A stretch of DNA of 64,000 nucleotides from Patescibacteria group bacterium (lineage in GTDB: Bacteria > Patescibacteria > Microgenomatia > UBA12405): contig JAMCSD010000006.1 in the NCBI GenBank assembly GCA_023380755.1, forward strand, positions 139,821 to 203,820. The letters are read 5' to 3'. The position numbers and the translations under genes were made by a program. Of this stretch, positions 58,607-64,000 are shown in pieces; the first letter of the stretch is position 1; the number at the start of each line of letters is the position of its first letter. The notes beneath the pieces are model-generated. The model saw only the letters and a program-made list of their open reading frames with translations, had not been told where the DNA came from and made no database searches.

Positions 58607-59827
58607 ATGAAAATTGCCCTAAAATGTTTTATCCTTATTTTCGCTGGATTTATTGCTTATAATCTTCTAAAATTGCCTTTCAATGTTTCTGCCGACATCT
58701 CCAGCTATACTGCCAGTGAGTTCTCGCGATATTGTGAAGACAAAGTCAATCATTCTATTTGTAATAAAGTTGAAAGTCCTAGTGATCAGATAATTGTCAC
58801 CTGTCCTGCCGAAAGTCAATCAATTTCCGAGGTTTATGTTCATGCCGGTGACGGTCAGACCCTTTATCAGCTGCCCGATAGTCAGTTTGAAGCTGCCTAT
58901 AGTAATACCCACAACGCTGTTACCGTTAAGGTCACTGAAGGTCAACATAATTTGAGTTATGTTGGGGTTATTTGCGGCGTTCCGGTGACTAACACCCCGA
59001 CTGTCGGTCAGCTGCCGACTAATACCCCAATTGCCACTAGCACCCCCGAGGCGACCAACACTCCCCAACCAACCAGCACACCCAGAGCAGACAATACTCC
59101 CACACCAACCGTCGAAATTAGTTCTCCAACCCCCACCGAAGTCAATAGCCAGCCGACTGCCACCCCGACTCCCACTAACGCCCCATCTAATAACGATGGC
59201 AACAATAGTAACAATAACAACAACAATAATAATTCTTCTGACAACAACAGTTCCAACAATCCTCCCGCTCCCACCGCTACTCCAGTTCCCGCCGCCGGGA
59301 TCGGTGGTGGTAATGCCGCCAACGACAACAATAACCCCATCATTGCTGGCCTCGAAGCTTCCCAGGGAGAAGTCTTGGGAGAGAGTACCCAGCTTCCCTA
59401 CACTGGTACCAGTGACGCCAGCCCGGAAAAACTGCCTTCTAATAACCTTCGCCAAATCGGTCTTTCCTTAGCTATTCCCAAACTCTCTTTTCTCGCCCCG
59501 ATTTATCAGGCCGTCGAGCTTGGTGATCAGTACCTTGTTGGGGATAAGGAAGTTCTCGAGAAAGAGGTTAATGGCGCCTATTTCCTTTATGGCCACAACA
59601 GCCCCGATGTCTTTGGGCGGCTTAATCATTTAACGGTTGGCGATACCTTAGTCCGGAGTGCCTTTGGCCAAGAAGTCACCTATCGGGTGACGGGCATTCG
59701 CTGGGTTTCCCAATATAATCAAGAAGTTTTAAGTCACTTAGTTCCCGGCTCCCTGGTTCTTGTCAGTTGTGACCCCAATAATTTGTCCTTAAGGATTGTT
59801 ATTAATGCTGTCCCTACCAATGAATAG
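58607..59827 (+). CDS. Sortase with N-terminal domain, linker and internal LPYTG motif
   Basis: This 406-residue protein has a signal anchor (1-29), a beta-rich domain with four Cys (about 30-126), a Thr/Pro/Asn-rich linker (about 127-250), an LPxTG-like motif QLPYTGTSD (LPYTG 263-267) and a sortase domain from about 285 to the end. The sortase residues are His330 (LYGHNS), Cys388 (VLVSCDP) and Arg396 (LSLRIV). A typical LPxTG substrate would have a hydrophobic helix and basic tail after the motif; here the enzyme follows instead. The extended -10 TGCTACAAT (58582-58590) gives a leader of about nine bases. Confidence 0.85.
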   Translation: MKIALKCFILIFAGFIAYNLLKLPFNVSADISSYTASEFSRYCEDKVNHSICNKVESPSDQIIVTCPAESQSISEVYVHAGDGQTLYQLPDSQFEAAYSNTHNAVTVKVTEGQHNLSYVGVICGVPVTNTPTVGQLPTNTPIATSTPEATNTPQPTSTPRADNTPTPTVEISSPTPTEVNSQPTATPTPTNAPSNNDGNNSNNNNNNNNSSDNNSSNNPPAPTATPVPAAGIGGGNAANDNNNPIIAGLEASQGEVLGESTQLPYTGTSDASPEKLPSNNLRQIGLSLAIPKLSFLAPIYQAVELGDQYLVGDKEVLEKEVNGAYFLYGHNSPDVFGRLNHLTVGDTLVRSAFGQEVTYRVTGIRWVSQYNQEVLSHLVPGSLVLVSCDPNNLSLRIVINAVPTNE

Positions 59828-60353
59828 GTTCTTGAAATTAGCTATTATTTTAATTATTTTAGGAATTGCCGGGTTCGGCTGGTACCGTTTTAACCGCGAA
59901 TCTTTGCAAAAGCTTTCGTCCACCTCAGCCCCCACTCCTACCACCATCTTAGCTCCGGCTTTTCCTTTAGGCTGGACCGAGGCTCCCGTCCAAAATGATC
60001 AGGTCGCCAAGCTCATCAAAGAAACCAAGACTGGATTTCAGCCCACTATTGTGGCCATCAAAAACGATTACTCCGGAACCGATCCGCAAAAATATACCGA
60101 TAAGCTCCTAAAAGGAGCCCGGTCTGCTTTTCCCACTCTTCGGGTTACCAGCGATTCGGTTGATAATACGGGCCCGATTTTTACCCGGACTTTTACTGGT
60201 TATTACTTTCTTAAAGGCAGCAAGATTTACTTTAAGCAGACCTTACTGATAAAAGATAACCGCTTAGTTACCATTACGGCGTCTTCTTCGGCCGATGATT
60301 TTGAGGCTGCCTTTGCTATCCTGGTTGACCGCCAACTTCTAGCTCTAGAATAA
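59820..60353 (+). CDS. Membrane-anchored protein with PsbP/LpqN/DcrB-like domain
   Basis: The start at 59820 (MNRFLKLAIILIIL) overlaps the sortase stop by eight bases and gives 177 residues: an anchor helix, a short Ser/Thr/Pro linker and a domain of about 130 residues beginning PLGWTEAPVQ. Its strand pattern ending in KQTLLIKDNRLVTITASSS resembles PsbP/LpqN/DcrB folds. Coupling to the sortase suggests a partner in surface anchoring or a substrate chaperone. This is inferred from operon structure. Confidence 0.55.
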   Translation: MNRFLKLAIILIILGIAGFGWYRFNRESLQKLSSTSAPTPTTILAPAFPLGWTEAPVQNDQVAKLIKETKTGFQPTIVAIKNDYSGTDPQKYTDKLLKGARSAFPTLRVTSDSVDNTGPIFTRTFTGYYFLKGSKIYFKQTLLIKDNRLVTITASSSADDFEAAFAILVDRQLLALE

Positions 60354-60418
60354 CCATTAAAAACTTCGGGAACATCGTCCATATCTGAAATCCCTAAAAA
60401 CGTGGGGCAAATACCATT

Positions 60419-60763
60419 TTGACCCATATTGTAATTTATTTCAATGAGTATCTTTTTTTGTCAGAAGCGGTAAATTTGGTCATGTCACTACATGAAGGCG
60501 TCACCATCATCACTCAAGATTATGTTTCCAAAAAAGGGTTCAATAACAACAAGCGGCTTGAAGAAGACCCGCTAGTACCAACCCCGACTGATTTAGCTAC
60601 TAAAGAAGGGCTGGATCGGGGATCAGGTTCCACCAAAGGGATTCCGATGCATGGTGGTGAACTAATTGTCCCTAACTCTCGTTACCGGGAAATTGAAGCT
60701 ATTCTTCGCGCTCGCCCGGTATACGCTTTGACCTATGAGTCCCGCCTCCGGGATAGTGATTAG
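60419..60763 (+). CDS. Small hypothetical protein
   Basis: This 114-residue frame starts at a TTG and has no recognised family. It contains a hydrophobic beginning (HIVIYFNEYLFLSEAVNLVM) and a polar remainder with GIPMHGGELIVPNSRYREIEAI. No SD or good -10 box is evident, and the 3' end overlaps DUF3096 by four bases, so its status is uncertain. An internal ATG at 60482 would shorten it to 93 residues. Confidence 0.4.
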   Translation: MTHIVIYFNEYLFLSEAVNLVMSLHEGVTIITQDYVSKKGFNNNKRLEEDPLVPTPTDLATKEGLDRGSGSTKGIPMHGGELIVPNSRYREIEAILRARPVYALTYESRLRDSD

Positions 60764-60900
60764 AACCGTAAAAATCCCAGAGTTATGAGGCCTGTAGCGA
60801 TTAAATATATCCCCACCAAGACGCTTAATAGTTTCGGATTTACTAGGATAAGAAATCCAAAAATAATCGACAGAATGGGGTTGATATTTCGTAAAATCAT
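60760..60900 (-). CDS. DUF3096-like 46-residue membrane protein
   Basis: The protein starts MILRNINPILSIIFGFLILV and continues with NPKLLSVLVGIYLIATGLI, giving two hydrophobic segments separated by NPKLL. That pattern matches the tiny DUF3096 membrane proteins. A consensus TATAAT ends five bases before the ATG and a TTAACA lies 17 bases further upstream, so the promoter is good and the mRNA is predicted leaderless. A longer frame in another register across the same bases (60662-60907) is not coding-like. Function is unknown. Confidence 0.72.
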   Translation of the reverse strand: MILRNINPILSIIFGFLILVNPKLLSVLVGIYLIATGLITLGFLRF

Positions 60901-60905
60901 AATTC

Positions 60906-60934
60906 ATTATAACAACCTCTTGACACCTTGTTAA
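60906..60934 (-). promoter_or_regulatory. Promoter of DUF3096 gene
   Basis: TTAACA (60929-60934, minus strand), 17-base spacer and TATAAT (60906-60911). The ATG begins five bases after the -10, so the transcript would be leaderless. Confidence 0.7.
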
Positions 60935-61003
60935 CCGTGCGTTTTACTGAGGTGTCTTCACAATAAAAACCGCCTCTAACGCCGGGGGCAAATAAAAAAT
61001 AAA

Positions 61004-61060
61004 ATGGCTAAATTTGTACAAAAGCTCGATTTGTTGGTTTCCACTGCGGGCTTTTTTTAG
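61004..61060 (+). promoter_or_regulatory. Possible leader peptide overlapping a terminator
   Basis: An 18-codon ORF (MAKFVQKLDLLVSTAGFF) ends in TAG at 61060. A terminator-like stem, AAGCTCG (61022-61028) with CGGGCTT, followed by seven T, lies inside it. Translation could influence hairpin formation and so transcription into the ECF operon. No SD is seen before the ATG. Confidence 0.35.
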
Positions 61061-61065
61061 TTTCC

Positions 61066-61184
61066 TAAACGGGCGGTAACACCGCGTTATCTTTCCGTTT
61101 TGCCCTTTAACAAGTTGAAGGTTAAACTACTTGGTTTAGCAAGGTAGCGGAGTCGGGGCAGGCTACTCCGCTGCTTTGCTAACC
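61066..61184 (+). promoter_or_regulatory. Structured leader of the ECF transporter operon
   Basis: AAACGG/CCGTTT with GCGGT-AAC-ACCGC inside (61066 onward) is followed by a 20-bp hairpin (61133-61153 with 61165-61184; perfect core AGCGGAGT/ACTCCGCT). It lies 65 bases before the first start codon. It could be a riboswitch for the vitamin or metal carried by the ECF system, but no known riboswitch consensus was recognised. Confidence 0.45.
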
Positions 61185-61249
61185 AGGGATAGCATATTAG
61201 GCAGTTCGCCATCGTCTGTAGGAATTGTTGTTTTTACTGGAGGTTAGTC

Positions 61250-61960
61250 GTGCTTAACTACTTGAATCAGTTGCTTGCTGGTATTAGTGCTGATCCGGTC
61301 GAGTTGGTCTTTTTAGTGCTGGCGCTAGTTATGGCCGGCGTGTTGCTCTATCAAAATCGTTCTCGGCTACGCCTGACTGATGGCAAAAACGAGGTTGATG
61401 GAGTTTACGGCTTAGTCGGTGGTGCCGTGTTGGGTGCTCTGACCGGTGTCCTCTGGGCTTATTTGAACCCGATTCAACTGGCCCCCGGGATTCACCTGCG
61501 TCTGTTTGCCATGCTGCCCTGCATCTTCGGGATAGTTTTTGGCCGCGGCACCGGTTTCGTCAGTGGTTATGTGGCTACCATTGTATGGGGTGTATTGTCG
61601 AACCTCTTCTTGCCGTTCCATACCCCCTTAGTCGATGGTGTTTTTGTTGGTTTGACAGGCTGGATCCCGGCTATGTTGCTGCGTGGAAATGATAACAATG
61701 AAACCCTCTTAAACACCATTCTCCAAAACCCTCGTCAGTGGTATATCCGGGCGGGTTTAGTCAGTCTCTTCGCTGGTTTGTTCATGTCGGTCTTTGTCGG
61801 TATCTCGCTTAATGCCACTATCCAACTGCCATTCTGGACGGGCTTTGGCTTGATTGGCATCGTCTCGGATACCCCCATGATGGTCCTTTTCACCGGAGTC
61901 GGAGCTCTCTGGCTGCTCAAGGCCACCCGTCGCCAGTGGAAAGTGATGCACGCCTTTTAA
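61250..61960 (+). CDS. ECF transporter substrate-binding S component
   Basis: This 236-residue protein begins at a GTG six bases after GGAGG and has about six to seven transmembrane helices with small conserved motifs typical of S components (FGIVFGRGTGFVSGYVATIVWGVLSN; GTGFVSG). It is followed by EcfT and a double EcfA gene, so it is almost certainly the substrate-specific subunit of a vitamin or metal importer. The substrate cannot be assigned. The operon is preceded by a structured leader. Confidence 0.8.
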   Translation: MLNYLNQLLAGISADPVELVFLVLALVMAGVLLYQNRSRLRLTDGKNEVDGVYGLVGGAVLGALTGVLWAYLNPIQLAPGIHLRLFAMLPCIFGIVFGRGTGFVSGYVATIVWGVLSNLFLPFHTPLVDGVFVGLTGWIPAMLLRGNDNNETLLNTILQNPRQWYIRAGLVSLFAGLFMSVFVGISLNATIQLPFWTGFGLIGIVSDTPMMVLFTGVGALWLLKATRRQWKVMHAF

Positions 61961-61968
61961 GGCCCATA

Positions 61969-62002
61969 AGTAAGATTGGATTACCTGGAATCCAATCTTA
62001 CT
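61969..62002 (+). repeat. Perfect intercistronic hairpin between S component and EcfT
   Basis: A 14-bp perfect inverted repeat (61969-61982 with 61989-62002, loop of six) lies between the two genes, 12 bases before the EcfT ribosome site. It has no T-run, so it may stabilise the upstream mRNA or set the ratio of the subunits. Confidence 0.85.
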
Positions 62003-62022
62003 CCTCGTTGTCTGGAGGTGAT

Positions 62023-62760
62023 ATGCCCTCTAAACCCTTTTTCGAACGTCTCGACCCTCGGGTTAGGATCATCTGGATGTTTCTTCTATCGGCTCTCACC
62101 TTGCATTTTATGGAGCCTTTACCGCTTCTTTTGGTCGTGCTCTCGATCATCCCCGTGTGGCTGCTGGCCCGCCGTTTCCTGATGCTAGTTTCCAAAGTCA
62201 CCCCCAAGGCTATCGCTTTTATGCTTTTCTTGGCCGTGACCCAGTCGATCTCCCAGTTGATCATGACTCACACTGTTAATCCGAATGTCCTGGCCATTCA
62301 AATGGAGCGGGTATACGTGATGGTCACCGCCTCCGTTCTTCTTTTTCAGACCACAAACTATAGCCAAATCACAGCCGCCATTCGCAGTCTTAAGCCCCGA
62401 AATCCTGAAAGTAAATTAGCACCTTTTATCGAATCAGCAGCTTTTACTGTTGGAATTGCCTTCCAAATGATTCCGACTATCTTGACGGAAATCGCTACCA
62501 TGGCTCAGGTCCGCCGGGCTCGTGGTGAGGCGATCACTGAAGGTAAAGCTCTAGAACGGGCTAAAAAGTCACTCCGTCTCGGTATGCCGTTAGTCAACCG
62601 CATGATCGATGTCATCAAAAATATCAACCTGGCTTTAACTAATTATGCTTACTCCAACCGTCGTCGTCGCACCCAATTTCGGATTATCCGCTTTTCCCTG
62701 ATGGACTATGCTGCTTTGTTGGTGGTTTTTGCTGCGGCACTTGCCTTTTTATTTGTTTAA
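62023..62760 (+). CDS. ecfT: ECF transporter transmembrane component EcfT
   Basis: The start at 62023 follows GGAGG and gives 245 residues with five to six transmembrane helices and the two coupling motifs: AQVRRARGEA (the ARG motif) and AYSNRRRRT near the C-terminus. EcfT transmits ATP hydrolysis to the S component. The N-terminus (KPFFERLDPRVRIIW) is typical. Position between the S and A genes supports the role. Confidence 0.9.
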   Translation: MPSKPFFERLDPRVRIIWMFLLSALTLHFMEPLPLLLVVLSIIPVWLLARRFLMLVSKVTPKAIAFMLFLAVTQSISQLIMTHTVNPNVLAIQMERVYVMVTASVLLFQTTNYSQITAAIRSLKPRNPESKLAPFIESAAFTVGIAFQMIPTILTEIATMAQVRRARGEAITEGKALERAKKSLRLGMPLVNRMIDVIKNINLALTNYAYSNRRRRTQFRIIRFSLMDYAALLVVFAAALAFLFV

Positions 62761-62771
62761 CCTTCACTTTC

Positions 62772-62805
62772 TCCTGGAGGGATTGCCCTCACACTCCCTC
62801 CAGGA
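62772..62805 (+). repeat. Perfect intercistronic hairpin between EcfT and EcfA
   Basis: TCCTGGAGGG (62772-62781) pairs with CCCTCCAGGA (62796-62805) over 10 bp with a 14-base loop. This is the second operon-internal hairpin; there is no T-run. Confidence 0.85.
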
Positions 62806-62819
62806 AATTTCCTTAAAAA

Positions 62820-62825
62820 TATAAA
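62820..62825 (+). promoter_or_regulatory. -10-like box before EcfA
   Basis: TATAAA ends five bases before the ATG at 62831, so an internal leaderless transcript for EcfA is possible. EcfA has no SD, unlike the S and T genes. Confidence 0.4.
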
Positions 62826-62830
62826 CTATT

Positions 62831-64000
62831 ATGTCCACTCCAGAAGAAATATTTCGCCTAAATGCCTTATCTTATCAATACGATCAGACCAATTCTCCGG
62901 CTCTCAGAGACGTTAATTGTCATATTCAAGCTGGTGAAGCAGTCGGTATCATCGGCGAAAGCGGCGGTGGTAAAACTACCGCTCTCAATCTTCTCTCCGG
63001 GATAATTCCCCACATGGTCCAAGATGGCAAGTATGAAGGCGAAGCCCTATTTCGGGGAGCCAGTATCCAACACTTGTCCATTTACGACCTTATGCGTCAC
63101 GTCAAAATTGTTTTTCAGGACGCCTCTACCCAAAATTTTGGTTTAAATGTTGATGACGCCTTAGCCTTTGGTATGGAAAATATTGCTCTATCACCAAAAG
63201 AAATCGAGTATCGGATTAAAAAAATTGCTGATGAACTCAATATTACTCATCTTCGGGCTAAAAACACCCAGCAATTATCCGGTGGCGAACGTCAAAGAGT
63301 TGCCATCGCTTCCGCCTTAGCCATGGACCCTGAAGTTTTATTACTCGACGAAGCAATTTCCGCTCTCGATACGGGCGGCCAAATGGACGTCAGGCAAATT
63401 GTGGAGCAACAGCGCGCCTCTGGCAAAACCATGGTTTTAGTTGATTCCGATGTCCGCTGGCTAGCAAAGACCGTTGATCGGGTCCTGGTCCTTCAGAGCG
63501 GTCAGCTGATTTATGATGGCCCACCCCAGGTAATTTTTCAGCGAGCCGATTTAGCCGAAGCTGCCGGCCTCGAAAACCACTCTGGCGAAATCCAGTTCCG
63601 GGAACCATTTACCGGCTCTCCCGTTGTTCAGCTGTCCCATATTTCTTTTGCCTATTCCAAAGATACCCCCGTCCTTAAAGACATTTCTTTAAATATTACG
63701 GCCGGTTCTTGTGAAGCTTTAGTTGGTCAAAACGGCTCGGGTAAAACCACTCTGGCAAAAATTATTGCCGGCCTAATTAAGCCGTCGGCCGGTGAAGTTT
63801 TTATTAACGGCCAAGTTCCCTACAATTTGACCTCCCCTCGATTAGTCGAAAACGTCGGTTACGTTTTCCAAAATCCCTCCCAACAGTTTGTCGACGAAAC
63901 CGTGAAAGAAGAGTTTTCCCATACCGCCTCGATTCTCAAACGCCCTCCGGCGGTCAGCCTTAAGGATTTTGATTTAGAAAATTATGCTGATAGTTCCCCT
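62831..64000 (+). CDS. ECF transporter double ATPase EcfA (3' end outside window)
   Basis: The 390 visible residues contain a full ATPase domain and most of the first half of a second. Domain 1 has Walker A GESGGGKTT (42-50), signature LSGGERQRV (149-157) and Walker B LLLDEAISALD. Where the H-loop His is expected it reads VLVDSDVRW, so the His is replaced. Domain 2 begins near residue 265 and has Walker A GQNGSGKTT (299-307). Fused EcfA-EcfA' proteins of this kind (as in YkoD) drive ECF importers. The frame is open to the window edge. Confidence 0.92.
   Translation, partial: MSTPEEIFRLNALSYQYDQTNSPALRDVNCHIQAGEAVGIIGESGGGKTTALNLLSGIIPHMVQDGKYEGEALFRGASIQHLSIYDLMRHVKIVFQDASTQNFGLNVDDALAFGMENIALSPKEIEYRIKKIADELNITHLRAKNTQQLSGGERQRVAIASALAMDPEVLLLDEAISALDTGGQMDVRQIVEQQRASGKTMVLVDSDVRWLAKTVDRVLVLQSGQLIYDGPPQVIFQRADLAEAAGLENHSGEIQFREPFTGSPVVQLSHISFAYSKDTPVLKDISLNITAGSCEALVGQNGSGKTTLAKIIAGLIKPSAGEVFINGQVPYNLTSPRLVENVGYVFQNPSQQFVDETVKEEFSHTASILKRPPAVSLKDFDLENYADSSP

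Larger units (their letters stand above)
60901..61249 (+). other. Gene-free gap with promoters, leader terminator and structured leader
   Basis: These 349 bases contain the DUF3096 promoter (minus strand), a TTGACA (60920-60925) with a GACACCT/AGGTGTC inverted repeat (60922-60957), a terminator hairpin inside a possible 18-codon ORF (61004-61060), and further hairpins up to the GGAGG of the ECF operon. Confidence 0.6.

Noticed and set aside
60662..60907. Open frame of 81 codons on the minus strand
   Set aside because: It has an unlikely composition and no start context, and another frame over the same bases encodes a two-helix DUF3096-like protein with a good promoter.
61060..61249. Cobalamin riboswitch suggested by a CCACTG string
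   Set aside because: The surrounding B12-box and core elements are absent; the string lies inside a terminator loop.
1..64000. Alternative genetic code with TGA read as Gly
   Set aside because: TGA ends several genes at sensible positions (for example 2373, 2873 region and 20985), and in-frame TGA was not seen inside conserved domains.
1..64000. tRNA, rRNA, CRISPR, IS elements or prophage genes
   Set aside because: No T-loop/anticodon patterns, no regular repeat-spacer arrays and no transposase, integrase or phage structural genes were recognised.

Overview
The window reads as one continuous bacterial chromosome segment, most likely from a Candidate Phyla Radiation (Patescibacteria) organism, perhaps Microgenomates-like. 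This is an inference from gene content: a pseudopilin cluster, undecaprenyl-phosphate recycling enzymes, many exported proteins with Pro/Thr-rich linkers, a sortase, small hypothetical membrane proteins and almost no biosynthetic pathways. TGA is used as a stop (for example at 2371-2373 and 20983-20985), so the code is standard and not the TGA=Gly code of Gracilibacteria. No rRNA, tRNA, transposase, integrase or CRISPR array was seen.

Layout. 1-4.9 kb: minor pseudopilins and a major-type pilin, one fused to a beta-propeller. 4.9-12.6 kb: membrane and exported proteins (UppP, two exported glycosidase-like proteins, an acyltransferase, a coiled-coil C39-like protein). 12.7-16 kb: small hypothetical genes with strong Shine-Dalgarno (SD) sites, including ChaB. 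16-19.6 kb: an NDP-forming acyl-CoA synthetase, an HtrA-type protease and a DUF892 protein. 19.7-22.5 kb: a compact flavin electron-transfer module (FMN-binding protein, ApbE, RnfD/NqrB-reductase fusion). 22.5-26 kb: GreA-like factor, PAP2 phosphatase, DgkA, SRAP protein and deoxyribosyltransferase-like protein. 26-36.5 kb: an accessory-looking region with SD-led genes, cold-shock-domain-like modules, a Y-family polymerase, paired paralogues, two lipoproteins and large nested hairpins. 36.7-43.3 kb: a cellulose-synthase-like exopolysaccharide operon. 43.3-49.7 kb: MsrA/MsrB, a MacAB-like exporter and a two-component system. 49.8-60.9 kb: predicted nuclease, atypical P-type ATPase, QueA, ABC exporter and a sortase carrying its own LPxTG-like motif. 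61-64 kb: an ECF transporter operon running off the end.

Two styles of translation start coexist. Many housekeeping and membrane genes have a -10 box 5-7 bases before the start codon and should give leaderless mRNAs. A second set, mostly unrecognised genes plus the ECF S and T genes, has long leaders, GGAGG-type ribosome sites and often a long hairpin after the stop codon.

The strongest leads are the leaderless architecture with one apparent AUC start (29354), the sortase/LPYTG fusion (58607-59827), the minimal flavin electron-transfer module (19754-22486), the dispersed cold-shock-like modules (27875-29149 and 36226-36504), and the cellulose-like cluster in which two glycosidases share a C-terminal domain. 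All family calls come from reading motifs by eye; no database search was run.
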